Of a stretch of 64,000 nucleotides of DNA, positions 52,288-61,923 are shown piece by piece. Every line of letters starts with the position of its first letter. Position 1 is the first letter of the stretch. Source of the DNA: Clostridium fungisolvens (lineage in GTDB: Bacteria; Bacillota; Clostridia; Clostridiales; Clostridiaceae). The stretch is from assembly GCF_014193895.1 (NCBI RefSeq), contig NZ_BLZR01000001.1, positions 558,001-622,000 on the forward strand. The letters run 5' to 3'. The notes beneath the pieces are model-generated. The model was given only the letters and a program-made list of their open reading frames with translations, was not told where the DNA came from and did no database searches. The position numbers were made by a program, and so were the translations under genes.

Positions 52288-53877
52288 TTATTTACCACTG
52301 TCACCATAGTTTGATAATACTCTAGCACTAGGATCGTTAACGGCACAACCTTCCCATTCCTTGTTTGGCATCCAGAAATCTTCAATCATTTCTGCTTGGC
52401 CAGGATAGTATTTTTCAAACATTTCTCTGTATAATAAGGATTCCTTTGTGAATGGTTTAGCGTGATATTTATATTTTTCACATAGTTTTTCAAATTCGTT
52501 ATCAGTATAATATGCTTCTGCATATTCTTTCAAATAGTCTACCATTGAATGTCCTACAGCATCACTAAAAGCTGCTTTTTCACGGTATAAGATGCTGTTT
52601 GGAAGATAATCACCTTCGAAGGCATGTCTTAAAAGGTATTTACCCATGTTGTATGTGTTTAATTTCTTTTCAGGATCAATAGCCATAACATATTTTACGA
52701 AGTCCAAATCACCAAAAGGTACTCTTGCTTCTAAAGAGTTTGAGGCGATACAACGGTCTGCACGAAGTACGTCATACATAAATAGTTCTCTAATTCTCTT
52801 TTGAGATTCTTTTTGGAATTCTGCTGCATTTGGAGCAAAATCAGTGTACTTATATCCAAATAATTCGTCGGAAATTTCACCAGTTAAAAGAACTCTAACA
52901 TCAGAAATCTCATGTATTTTCTTGCAGATTAGATACATTCCAATACTTGCTCTTATTGTAGTAATATCATAAGTTCCAAGAAGTTTAATAACGTACTCAA
53001 AGGATTCAAGAACTTCTTCTTTTGTCATATAAACAACAGTATGATCACTATGAATGTAATCTGCAACTTCTTGAGCATACTTTAAGTCTATTGCATCTTC
53101 AGTCATACCTATTGCAAAAGTTCTAATTGGTTTGTCTGGATACATTTTTTGAGCAATTGAACATACTAATGAACTATCTAAACCACCACTTAATAAGAAA
53201 CCTACAGGAGCATCAGCATCCATACGTTTTTCTATAGCAGCTACTAATTTGTCATGAATGTTACTACAAATAACTTCTAAGTCATCCTTGCAGTATTCAC
53301 CTTCTACTTCTGCAATATCGCAGTAGCATGTGAATTTACCGTCAGCATAATAATGTCCTGGTGGGAATGGCATAATCTTGTGTGTAAGACCAACTAAGTT
53401 TTTTGCTTCACTTGCAAACATTATTTTACCTGACTGCGAATATCCGTAGAATAAAGGTCTGATTCCGATTGGATCTCTTGCTGCAATGAAAGTGTCCTTT
53501 TCTCCATCGTAGATAACGCAAGCATATTCTGCATCTAACATTGAAAACATATCTAGTCCATACTCTAAATACATTGGAAGCAATATCTCACAATCACTAT
53601 CAGAGATAAACTTATGTCCTTTAGCTATTAAATCCTCTTTAAGCTTACGGAAGCCGTATATTTCACCATTGCAGATAGATGCATCTGTTTTTCTTGTGAA
53701 TGGCTGCATTCCGCTAAAACTTAAATCCATGATTGCAAGTCTCTGAAAACCTAAGATACCAGATGGTAGAGTAAGGATTTCAGTCATATCTGGTCCTCTA
53801 AGCTCAGTTCTTTGTAATGCCTCAGCAAATTTTTCGTGTTTCATATCATTTCCTGTATAACACATAATTGTACACAT
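52288..53877 (-). CDS. asnB: Asparagine synthetase B (glutamine-hydrolysing)
   Basis: A 529-residue class II amidotransferase that makes asparagine from aspartate, glutamine and ATP. The N-terminal nucleophile Cys2 (MCTIMCYTG) and the glutaminase motifs RLAIMDLSFSGMQPF and NGEIYG are intact. The synthetase domain has the PP-loop LLSGGLDSSLV (about 229-239). Longer frames start at 53895, but the glutaminase requires the cysteine directly after the start, and GGGGAGG sits before the ATG at 53877. Its leader carries a T-box with an Asn (AAC) specifier, so it should be induced by uncharged tRNA-Asn. Confidence 0.95.
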   Translation of the reverse strand: MCTIMCYTGNDMKHEKFAEALQRTELRGPDMTEILTLPSGILGFQRLAIMDLSFSGMQPFTRKTDASICNGEIYGFRKLKEDLIAKGHKFISDSDCEILLPMYLEYGLDMFSMLDAEYACVIYDGEKDTFIAARDPIGIRPLFYGYSQSGKIMFASEAKNLVGLTHKIMPFPPGHYYADGKFTCYCDIAEVEGEYCKDDLEVICSNIHDKLVAAIEKRMDADAPVGFLLSGGLDSSLVCSIAQKMYPDKPIRTFAIGMTEDAIDLKYAQEVADYIHSDHTVVYMTKEEVLESFEYVIKLLGTYDITTIRASIGMYLICKKIHEISDVRVLLTGEISDELFGYKYTDFAPNAAEFQKESQKRIRELFMYDVLRADRCIASNSLEARVPFGDLDFVKYVMAIDPEKKLNTYNMGKYLLRHAFEGDYLPNSILYREKAAFSDAVGHSMVDYLKEYAEAYYTDNEFEKLCEKYKYHAKPFTKESLLYREMFEKYYPGQAEMIEDFWMPNKEWEGCAVNDPSARVLSNYGDSGK

Positions 53878-53965
53878 ATTAATAGTCCTCCCCAATTAGA
53901 TATTAAAATCGTCCATGCGATTTTGATTATAATAAAATATAATTATTCTTTATAAATTGTAAATA

Positions 53966-54245
53966 AAAAAAGCCCTTCATCCTATATAATAGGACGAAAG
54001 ACTTATACTTCCGCGGTACCACCTAAATTAGCTTAAAAAGCTCTCCTTAATCAGTACGGAATTGAAAAATAAATAAATTCGATACTGTCCACACTGTAAC
54101 GGTTTGGCTCCGTCCAAGACTACTCTTTAAAAAAATTTCGTTTGGAAGCTCCGGGATGTTCTTCATTATTTGCTTCGTATCAGTCTCTCACCACCACTGA
54201 TTCGCTTTGACTACCTCATAATAACTACTCTTCCCATCAAGGCTT
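53966..54245 (-). promoter_or_regulatory. T-box riboswitch, Asn specifier, upstream of asnB
   Basis: Read on the minus strand. The T-box sequence AGGTGGTACCGCGG is at 54011-54024, ahead of the terminator stem at about 53966-53998 (GTCCTATTATATAGGAT..., then TTTTTTT). Stem I includes GAGAGACTGATACGAAG. The specifier is most likely AAC (54158-54160) in GAAGAACATCCC, next to the distal strand of stem I. Uncharged tRNA-Asn should favour the antiterminator and asnB expression. Confidence 0.9.
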
Positions 54246-54415
54246 TTATTTTAATTGTTTGAAACTTAACTTTGAATTTATTTCATTTTACTTCGGATTT
54301 TATAATCAGTCAATAGGTTTATGAAATATTTTTAAAAATAAAAATCACTTTTTAGATATTGCACAAGTTTTAAATCTTTGTGAAGCTTTGAAAATAGTAT
54401 GGTTTTTAAACTTAA

Positions 54416-54889
54416 TTACACAATTTTATTAGACTTGAGTGACCAGTATTTTGTTTTTATATTGTGAACTATAAGGACGATTATTACTAGTAAAACAAGG
54501 GAAGGCAATGCATATAATACCTTATTCACTGGATTTTGAAAAAGCTTTACTATATCAAATTTTAATAATTGCAACATAACAATATTAAGCATTTCAGCGA
54601 TATACTCTATAATAATTACTAAAATTGTTGTGGATATGGATTGCTTAATAGGTATTTTATTTATTTTTATATTTAAATAAATGAGTAGAGCAAGTGATAA
54701 AATAGAGTTTATGCCTAAATTAATTGGCAATAACCTTATTATAAAAGTTATAAAAGTACTTATGGAAGCAGTCAGTATTATTTTTGAATATTTCATTGGT
54801 GTCTGAGTAAGTAAATATATGGCCCAAACGAACAAAATGGTTTCAGGTAAACCTCTTAGTATAGATTCAATTAAAGTTACTTTAAGCAT
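54416..54889 (-). CDS. Hypothetical integral membrane protein, 157 aa
   Basis: Not recognised. Four or five transmembrane helices fill almost the whole protein, with short loops and a basic C-terminus (NIKTKYWSLKSNKIV). The gene begins 16 bases after the stop of the sensor kinase gene upstream and has an AGGAG ribosome site, so it is co-transcribed and possibly a membrane partner or accessory sensor of that kinase. The opening (LIESILRGLPETILFVWAIYLL) resembles N-terminal membrane parts of some AgrC/Spo0B-like clostridial proteins, but this is a weak impression. Confidence 0.7.
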   Translation of the reverse strand: MLKVTLIESILRGLPETILFVWAIYLLTQTPMKYSKIILTASISTFITFIIRLLPINLGINSILSLALLIYLNIKINKIPIKQSISTTILVIIIEYIAEMLNIVMLQLLKFDIVKLFQNPVNKVLYALPSLVLLVIIVLIVHNIKTKYWSLKSNKIV

Positions 54890-54905
54890 GATTTTCTCCT
54901 AATCT

Positions 54906-56744
54906 TTAGTTTATTGTTGAGTATATGTCTGATAGTTCTAGGTTAATTCTCTCTTGTATATTGCTTCGAATTTCACTCGCTTCACAATCAGTTTCTTCTG
55001 TTTGAATTGCTGGAAGGGCTATAATAAACTCGCTTCCTTTTCCAAGCTCACTATTGAGTTTTATATTTCCTCCGTGAAGCTTTACGAAGGATTTGACGAT
55101 AGATAGACCTATACCAGTGCCCTCATTATTTCGCCTAAAAGACTTATCCACTTGTGAAAATCTCTCAAATATTTGTTCTTTTTTATCAGCAGGTATCCCT
55201 ATTCCAGTATCTTTTACAGAAATGATAACATTATTTTCATCAGAACTTATGGTTACATAGATACTTCCTCCACGATCGGTAAACTTTAAAGCATTTGAAA
55301 GTAAATTTAGGATTATTCTTTCTATTTTTTCTATATCAAAAGCAATTATTTTCTCCTCAATATCCGTATCGAAGATGATTTCAACTCCTTTATTTTCTGC
55401 ATAGATTAAAATTGACATAGTAATATCTTCTACATAACTGACTATGTTCTCATTTTTCATATGAAGTGTAATGTAACCTGAATCATACTTTGTTATATCT
55501 AAAAGATTATTTATTAATCTAAGTAGCCTATAGCTGTTTTGCTTCATAGCTAAAATATAGTTTTTTTTCTTTACAATTATATCAGCATCAAAACTATTGT
55601 TATAGAGATCAAGCATTTGAAGCGATGAGAATATAATATTTAAAGGTGTTTTTAGTTCGTGAGATATATTAGAAAAAAATTCTGTTACTAGTTTATTTTC
55701 TTCTATGGTTTCATTTAGCTTTTCTATATTTTTTATTACATCTTTTCTGAGCTTATTTGCTATGACTACGGGACGAATATCTCTCATTACAGTGAGGATA
55801 GAGGGCTGCCCCTTAAATAAGTAATATGTAGATGTATTTTGAACTGTAACTGCCTCACCATTTGTGTTTACAATGGTATCTTCAAATGAAACTTTATCTC
55901 TCTGGTTTTTATATAAGGATGAATACATTAGTTCTAATTTTTTTATATCATCAGATACTTCAAAGTCAAGAATACTTTTATCTTGTAATTCTTCCAATGA
56001 ATAATATCCTAATAGTTCTAAAGCATTTTCATTAGCATAAATGAGACAATCCTTAGATTGAATAAAGATTGCATCAGGAGAGTTTTCGATTAATAGATTG
56101 CTAAGAGTGTCATCTTTGGAGAGCATTTCCATAATGTTTTCATGTTCTTTCAATTGTTCGCTTAATTGTTGCTCTAATGCTTCCCTTCTTTCTCTTTCGA
56201 TTTGGACATATTGTCCTAACACCCATGCTACAACAAAAAAACTAGAAGTATATGTCAAATCGTTTTCGAAATATATATTCACAGTCAGATGAGGAGCGAA
56301 AATCAAGTCAATTGCTAGTAAAGTAAAAGAGGACACTGAAGCCATAATTATTCCTTGCTTTTTACCTAATTCTAAAGTTACAGTGATGACTCCAAAGATT
56401 AATAAGTATTTATAATCGCTATCATATGACTTTGAAAATACAATTAGAATTGATGATACTAATAAAAAAACATATCCTTCTATGATTTGAATTCTTTTAA
56501 GTTTTTTTAATTTCCATATTTTAAAATAGAATTGAGACCATAATATATAAATAGAAATTAACAATATGATGATAAAGAACATTAATAAATAGAATTGTTT
56601 ATTGAAGATAATTAATGGTTGAGTATTATCATATTGTAAAATCTGATTTATAATTATCATCAATATGAAACCAAAAGAACCTAATTTTATTACTGTAATA
56701 AGTTCAATCATATCATTGCTTGTACTGTTCTTATCGTTAAACAT
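54906..56744 (-). CDS. Membrane PAS-domain sensor histidine kinase (orphan)
   Basis: A 612-residue kinase. The N-terminus has six or seven membrane helices (about 15-185). A short coiled segment (REALEQQLSEQLKEHENIME) leads to a PAS domain (about 215-325, SPDAIFIQSKDCLIYANENA), then HisKA with phospho-histidine in FFSNISHELKTPLN, and HATPase (N box NLLSNALKF, G boxes DTGIGIPADKKEQIFERFSQ and GTGIGLSIVKSFV). No response regulator is adjacent. In clostridia orphan kinases of this type often feed Spo0A; that is only a possibility here. AGGAG precedes the ATG. Confidence 0.9.
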   Translation of the reverse strand: MFNDKNSTSNDMIELITVIKLGSFGFILMIIINQILQYDNTQPLIIFNKQFYLLMFFIIILLISIYILWSQFYFKIWKLKKLKRIQIIEGYVFLLVSSILIVFSKSYDSDYKYLLIFGVITVTLELGKKQGIIMASVSSFTLLAIDLIFAPHLTVNIYFENDLTYTSSFFVVAWVLGQYVQIERERREALEQQLSEQLKEHENIMEMLSKDDTLSNLLIENSPDAIFIQSKDCLIYANENALELLGYYSLEELQDKSILDFEVSDDIKKLELMYSSLYKNQRDKVSFEDTIVNTNGEAVTVQNTSTYYLFKGQPSILTVMRDIRPVVIANKLRKDVIKNIEKLNETIEENKLVTEFFSNISHELKTPLNIIFSSLQMLDLYNNSFDADIIVKKKNYILAMKQNSYRLLRLINNLLDITKYDSGYITLHMKNENIVSYVEDITMSILIYAENKGVEIIFDTDIEEKIIAFDIEKIERIILNLLSNALKFTDRGGSIYVTISSDENNVIISVKDTGIGIPADKKEQIFERFSQVDKSFRRNNEGTGIGLSIVKSFVKLHGGNIKLNSELGKGSEFIIALPAIQTEETDCEASEIRSNIQERINLELSDIYSTIN

Positions 56745-56865
56745 TTTATCTCCTAATTTCTAAAACTATCCTTAAAATAGATGTCTTAAAATAATTATAC
56801 GAAGGCTGTAAAATGAAGTCAATATAGGGCTTATATAGAAGAATAGATAATTTAATTTAAAAATC

Positions 56866-56942
56866 TTGGATCGTTATCGTAAAGATTCCTTCTATTGGTA
56901 TAAGAAAGTTATTTCTACTAATGGACAGGATTTAAGTAATTA
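56866..56942 (+). pseudogene. C-terminal remnant of a GH1 6-phospho-beta-glucosidase gene
   Basis: TTGGATCGTTATCGT gives LDRYR, then one base is missing, and in the next frame the sequence reads DSFYWYKKVISTNGQDLSN and stop. This matches the ends of the two GH1 enzymes here (KKSFHWYKKVIATNGEDLSF and its paralogue). Nothing of the rest of the gene is seen upstream. A terminator follows, as after the intact gene. Confidence 0.8.
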
Positions 56943-56994
56943 ATAGATAGTAGTATCAATTTGCTCTTAAAAGTCACATTTTGGGATAACTATA

Positions 56995-57030
56995 GAAAAC
57001 CTTAGAAAGAAATTTCTGGGGTTTTTTTTA
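56995..57030 (+). terminator. Terminator after the GH1 remnant
   Basis: AAAACCTTAGAAA / TTTCTGGGGTTTT and a T-run. The following 400 bases up to the chemoreceptor gene have no further gene; AT-rich, presumably with its promoter. Confidence 0.8.
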
Positions 57031-57434
57031 TTTAACTAACCTAAAATGTTATTTAATTCTTTAGTTTGTCGAATTTTCCTCGATAATACTATGGGGTTCG
57101 TGTATGGAAATTTAATTTATACTTATTCGAAAATCACTGCGTCTTAAAATTTTTGGACATGTATAAATTAATAGCTAAGCTAGGAACTCTATAAAGGTTT
57201 ATTGCTTCAATCAAAAAACTATTTTTAAGACTCTCACGGATTCTAGTGAGAAGATCTAAAGATACAAATTTCATTATGAAGTAGTTTATCAATTCAGCGG
57301 AATAGATAATCCAGTTCTATCTAAATAAAACTAACAGGTACTTATGTTAACTAATAGTGGTAATAGAGTTATTAACTATATGTTTTATTTGGAACTGGTT
57401 TATCTATACATATAATCTTACGGAGGTAAATGAG

Positions 57435-59483
57435 ATGAAAATTAAAACTATCAAGAAAAAACTTATACTAACCTTTATATTAATAATATTAGTGCCTATG
57501 TGTACTACCGGTATTATTTCTAATGTTATACTTTATAATAATCTTAAAGCTTCTTATGTTAGCTCCATAGAAAAATCGGTGACCGGTGTAAATAATGTTA
57601 TAGACGAAAGCTATAACGGCTATGAAGCGACGTTATCCCAAATTACAGAAGACTCTGTAGTAAAGGCTGCTCTGTCAAATCCTGGTGGAGCTTTAGTGAA
57701 AAAAGAGCTTACAGGAGTAATTAATAGCAATCCTAAAATTCTAAATGCTTATGTTGCAACCGAAGATAAAGGAATGTATATATTCCCTGAAACAAAGCTT
57801 CCAGAAGGGTACAATCCCACGGAAAAATCTTGGTATAAGGATACAATGTCAAATGATATGATACTTTGGCAGGATGCTTATAAGGATGTGGCAACCGGTA
57901 AGATTGTGGTGACAGCTACAAAAAAGATAGTAGATGATTCGGGGAAAGCTGTAGGGGTCGCTGGAATAGATATTGATATAACTAATATAGCGGTATTGTT
58001 TAAGAGCACTAAAATTGAAAAAACAGGTGAGATATTGCTATTGGATAGAACAGGAATAGTGTTAGCCACTCAGAATAAAGACTTGTTAGGAAAAAACTTA
58101 AATCCTGATAGAGTGAATACAAATGCAGATACTAAAGATCAGAAAGTAGAAGATGCTTTTAGTGATAAAAATGAGATGTCTTGGGTGAAACCATTATTAG
58201 AAGGTAAGTCAAATTTTGTTCAAGTTAAGTTTAATGGAACAAATAAATTTATATATTATATAAGTAATGAGAAGTCTGGTTGGAAGCTGCTGGGTATGAT
58301 GGACACAAGTGAAGTATATTCAAAAGTACTTTCTAATGTACTAATATTGGGTGGATTCTTTGTGCTATTTATTTTAGCTGCTTTGATGGTTGGATTATGG
58401 ATTTCTAAGAGTTTAACAAGGCCGATTAATCATTTGAAAGAGGCTATGAAAAAAGGTGAAGCAGGTGATTTAACTGTAGTAACTAGCATAAATAGTTCTG
58501 ATGAACTTGGTGAATTAGGCGGTAGATTTTCTAATATGATTAGTAGTGTTAAAAATCTAGTAATGTCAGTGAAAAGTTCCGCTGATAATGTACTAAGTTT
58601 TTCGGAAGATCTTACTAAGCGAGCAGAGGAGGTTACATCTTCTTCAGAAGAAATAGCGAGAGTTATAGATGAAATTTCAAAAGGTGTTCAAGAACAAGCT
58701 TATGAAGTAGATAAAGCATCTGAGATTGCAACAGAGTTTAACAACAATCTATCTAAAATTAAAGATTATAATAATAAGATAAACATAGAAAGTAAAGAGA
58801 TGGAATCTAGTAGTGAAAAGACAATGGTTGCGTTTAAGGAGCTAAAAGCAAAAAATGAAAGCACTATAAACGGAGTTTCTCATATATCTGAAAGTATCGG
58901 AGTTTTAGTTAAGGAAACTGAAGATATTGGTCAGATATTGAGTACAATACTAAATATTGCATCTCAAACTAACTTACTAGCTTTAAATGCTGCTATAGAA
59001 GCCGCAAGAGCAGGGGAATCAGGAAAAGGATTTGCTGTAGTTGCTGAAGAAGTTAGAATGCTTGCAGAACAATCTGGTGAATCTGCTGTAAATATAAGAA
59101 ACATAATAACTAGAGTTATAGATACTACTAAAACAGCTGCTGTTAGTATGGATAATATTAAAGCTGATGTAGAAAAACAAAATTCTGCAATGTCTACTAC
59201 TGAGCAAAGTTTTGTTAGTTTAAGTGAATCCATTGAGAGTATAATAGAAAAAATCACATCAATGAATCAAAGTATAGAATTAATGTTAACTAACAGTGGC
59301 ATACTTACTTCAAATATACATAACATCTCCTTCGTATCTGAGCAGTCGGCAGCTGCTGCAGAAGAAGTTAACGCTAGCGTATCTAACCAATTAAATGATA
59401 TGCAAAACGTAAAAGCGCAAGCAGATGAGCTTTATAATCTAGCTCAAGCATTGGAGAAGCTTATAGAAAAGTTTCAAGTTTAA
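57435..59483 (+). CDS. Methyl-accepting chemotaxis protein with dCache sensor
   Basis: A 682-residue chemoreceptor. TM1 is about 11-33, the extracellular dCache domain about 40-290 (with STKLPEGYNPTEKSWY-like and DIDITNIAVLF sequence), TM2 about 298-320, HAMP about 320-375, and the cytoplasmic signalling hairpin at about 520 (ILNIASQTNLLALNAAIEAA and GFAVVAEEVRMLAEQS). The frame is open further upstream, but GGAGGT (57422-57427) sets the ATG at 57435. dCache domains bind amino acids, organic acids or other small ligands. No other chemotaxis genes are adjacent, which is common for receptor genes. Confidence 0.93.
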   Translation: MKIKTIKKKLILTFILIILVPMCTTGIISNVILYNNLKASYVSSIEKSVTGVNNVIDESYNGYEATLSQITEDSVVKAALSNPGGALVKKELTGVINSNPKILNAYVATEDKGMYIFPETKLPEGYNPTEKSWYKDTMSNDMILWQDAYKDVATGKIVVTATKKIVDDSGKAVGVAGIDIDITNIAVLFKSTKIEKTGEILLLDRTGIVLATQNKDLLGKNLNPDRVNTNADTKDQKVEDAFSDKNEMSWVKPLLEGKSNFVQVKFNGTNKFIYYISNEKSGWKLLGMMDTSEVYSKVLSNVLILGGFFVLFILAALMVGLWISKSLTRPINHLKEAMKKGEAGDLTVVTSINSSDELGELGGRFSNMISSVKNLVMSVKSSADNVLSFSEDLTKRAEEVTSSSEEIARVIDEISKGVQEQAYEVDKASEIATEFNNNLSKIKDYNNKINIESKEMESSSEKTMVAFKELKAKNESTINGVSHISESIGVLVKETEDIGQILSTILNIASQTNLLALNAAIEAARAGESGKGFAVVAEEVRMLAEQSGESAVNIRNIITRVIDTTKTAAVSMDNIKADVEKQNSAMSTTEQSFVSLSESIESIIEKITSMNQSIELMLTNSGILTSNIHNISFVSEQSAAAAEEVNASVSNQLNDMQNVKAQADELYNLAQALEKLIEKFQV

Positions 59484-59512
59484 TTAATAGATTAATAGTG
59501 CTTGCTTTCTAC

Positions 59513-59550
59513 AAAAAATCCACGATAGAAATATCGTGGATTTTTACTGT
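59513..59550 (+). terminator. Terminator after the chemoreceptor gene
   Basis: AAAAAATCCACGATA, GAAA loop, TATCGTGGATTTTT. Confidence 0.93.
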
Positions 59551-59701
59551 ATAGTAAATCTTAAAAAGTGGATAAAAAATTGTCAATATAGTCGCTTTAG
59601 TGACTTTTTTAATTTATAATATAAAAGACTTATAAAGCACGATATTATAAACTTAATAATCGTAACAAAATAAATATAATATTTATATGAGGAGTTATAA
59701 A

Positions 59702-60679
59702 ATGAAATACTACTTAGCACCAATGGAAGGTATCACTGGATACATATATAGAAATACTTATGAAAAGTTCTTTCATAATATAGATAAATATTTTACACCA
59801 TTTATCGTTGCAAATAAGGGGTTAAGTCTTAAAACTAGAGAATTAAGGGATGTATTACCTGAAAATAATAAAGGAATGAACATAGTTCCTCAAATACTTA
59901 CTAATGATTCAGAAGCTTTCATTAATACTACTAAAAAACTACAACAGTTAGGGTATAATGAAGTTAATTTAAATTTAGGATGTCCTGCTGGAACAGTGGT
60001 GAAAAAAAACAGGGGATCAGGATTTTTAGCTATAAGAGAAGAACTTGATATATTTTTAAGTGAAATATACAAAATGGATGATGTGAAAATCTCTATAAAA
60101 ACTAGAATAGGAAAGGATAGTCCGGAAGAATTTTATGAGTTAATAAAAATCTACAATAAATATCCTATAGAAGAATTAATTATTCATCCGAGAACGCAAA
60201 AGGATTTTTATGGCAATAAGCCTAATCTAGAGGTCTTTAAGGATGCTTTGGCTTCAAGTACTAATCCATTATGCTATAACGGAGATATTTTTACTGTTGA
60301 TGACTACAATAGTATAACAGAAGCTTTTCCAGAAGTGAAAACAGTAATGCTTGGAAGAGGTATACTAGCTAATCCAGGGTTAATGGATTTGATAACAAAC
60401 CAAACTAAGACAGATAAAAAAGTATTGAAAGATTTTCATGATGAAATTTTTAAGCAATATATAGAGTTATTTAATGAAGATAGAAATGCGATATTTAGAA
60501 TGAAAGAACTATGGGGGTATATGTGCCATATATTCTCTGATAATAAAAAGTATATTAAAAGAATAAGAAAATCAGAAAAGTTAAATGACTATAATGAAGC
60601 TGTCCAAAGTTTGTTCGAAGAGCAAGAGATTATAGAAGGAGCGGGATTATTTTATAATCAAGATCAAAGAGTATTATAA
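59702..60679 (+). CDS. dus: tRNA-dihydrouridine synthase family protein
   Basis: A 325-residue FMN-dependent enzyme that reduces a uridine in the tRNA D-loop. The N-terminal YYLAPMEGITGYIYRN is the Dus signature, the catalytic cysteine is in LNLGCPAGTVVKKNRGSGF, and the phosphate-binding end is in VMLGRGILANPGLM. IIHPRTQKDFYG holds the usual H-x-R. GAGGAG at 59688-59693 makes 59702 the start rather than the in-frame ATG at 59687. A relative of DusB/DusC rather than DusA cannot be decided by eye. The exonuclease-BRCT gene follows by 20 bases. Confidence 0.92.
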   Translation: MKYYLAPMEGITGYIYRNTYEKFFHNIDKYFTPFIVANKGLSLKTRELRDVLPENNKGMNIVPQILTNDSEAFINTTKKLQQLGYNEVNLNLGCPAGTVVKKNRGSGFLAIREELDIFLSEIYKMDDVKISIKTRIGKDSPEEFYELIKIYNKYPIEELIIHPRTQKDFYGNKPNLEVFKDALASSTNPLCYNGDIFTVDDYNSITEAFPEVKTVMLGRGILANPGLMDLITNQTKTDKKVLKDFHDEIFKQYIELFNEDRNAIFRMKELWGYMCHIFSDNKKYIKRIRKSEKLNDYNEAVQSLFEEQEIIEGAGLFYNQDQRVL

Positions 60680-60699
60680 AAAGATCAAATTGATAAAAA

Positions 60700-61620
60700 A
60701 TGAATTTTATAGCTATAGATTTTGAAACTGCAAATGAAAAGAGAAATAGTCCATGTTCAATAGGTATTGTAGTTGTTAAAAATGGGCATGTTGTAGAAAA
60801 AATACATCATTTAATAAGGCCTAAAGAAATCAGGTTTATGCCAATTAATATTGGAATTCATGGGATAAGGCCAAGTATGGTTGAGAACGAACCAGAGTTT
60901 GATAAGGTATGGCAAAAAATAAAGCATTATTTTAATGAAAGTTTAGTAATAGCTCATAATGCGTCTTTTGATATATCGGTTTTGAGAAACAGTGCAGAGC
61001 TTTATGATATAGAACTTCCAAGTTTTAAATACATATGCACTATGAAACTTGCTAGAAACTTTTATAAAGGAATCGAAAATGCAAGACTAAATACAGTTAA
61101 TAATTTTTTAGGATATGAGTTTAAGCACCATGATGCACTATATGATGCTCTTGCATGTAGTAATATACTGCTCAATATATCGAAAGAGTTAGGTTGCAAA
61201 GATATTAATGAAATATCTAAATTAATAGGGGTAACAATTGGAACTGTAGATAGCAATGGATATAGTCCTTCATCAACTAAAACAAAAGTTTTTAGAACTT
61301 CTAATAGGATGTATGAACCTAAGATTGAGAATAAATTTGAAAAGTTAGATAATGATTTATTTAGAAATGAACAGGTAGTATTTACCGGGAAATTAACTTC
61401 TTTGTCTAGAGATGAAGCTATGAGATTAGTTAAAAGACTTGGAGGAACCGCTGGAAGCTCGGTTACTAGAAAGACAACAATATTAGTTACTAATATGAAA
61501 GATATAAAAGATTTACGTAGAGAAGAAATGAGTATTAAGCTAAAAAAGGCAATAGACTTAAATGCAAAAGGACAGGATATAAAGTTTTTAAATGAAGAAG
61601 AATTTTTAAAGCTGAGATAA
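60700..61620 (+). CDS. DEDDh 3'-5' exonuclease with C-terminal BRCT domain
   Basis: A 306-residue protein. Residues 1-165 form a DnaQ/PolC-type exonuclease: IAIDFETA (D and E of Exo I), VIAHNASFDISVL (Exo II) and FKHHDALYDALA (Exo III with H-x4-D). Residues about 225-306 form a BRCT domain (NEQVVFTGKLTSLSRDEAM, GGTAGSSVTRKTTILV). Similar two-domain proteins occur widely in Firmicutes, often annotated as DNA polymerase III epsilon-like; they probably act in DNA repair or proofreading. The ribosome site is weak and the gene lies 20 bases after dus, so it is likely the second gene of that transcript. Confidence 0.92.
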   Translation: MNFIAIDFETANEKRNSPCSIGIVVVKNGHVVEKIHHLIRPKEIRFMPINIGIHGIRPSMVENEPEFDKVWQKIKHYFNESLVIAHNASFDISVLRNSAELYDIELPSFKYICTMKLARNFYKGIENARLNTVNNFLGYEFKHHDALYDALACSNILLNISKELGCKDINEISKLIGVTIGTVDSNGYSPSSTKTKVFRTSNRMYEPKIENKFEKLDNDLFRNEQVVFTGKLTSLSRDEAMRLVKRLGGTAGSSVTRKTTILVTNMKDIKDLRREEMSIKLKKAIDLNAKGQDIKFLNEEEFLKLR

Positions 61621-61668
61621 TTAAATGAAAGTTGTTACATCTATAAAAGATAATAAATTATGGAAAAT

Positions 61669-61702
61669 AAAACACTGATAATTAGATATTGGTGTTTTTT
61701 TT
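61669..61702 (+). terminator. Terminator after the dus-exonuclease transcript
   Basis: AAAACAC / GTGTTTT with inner ATA pairing and a TTTTTTTT run. The remainder of 61703-61923 is AT-rich, presumably with the promoter of the next gene. Confidence 0.75.
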
Positions 61703-61923
61703 GGATATTTTTATGATATAATTAAATAAAGATAAAAAATTAACAATTTTGTAATAAGTACTTGCGTTAATATGTTTCTTGTTACATAATTAAAGTAGAT
61801 AAACTTTTAATACAATAGTACGTAATAAAGGTTTATATAGTGATGTGATTTTATATATTGTTCATGATGTAACACTAGTTTCAGTAGCAATACTGATGTC
61901 AATATGTTTTTGGAGGACAACAG

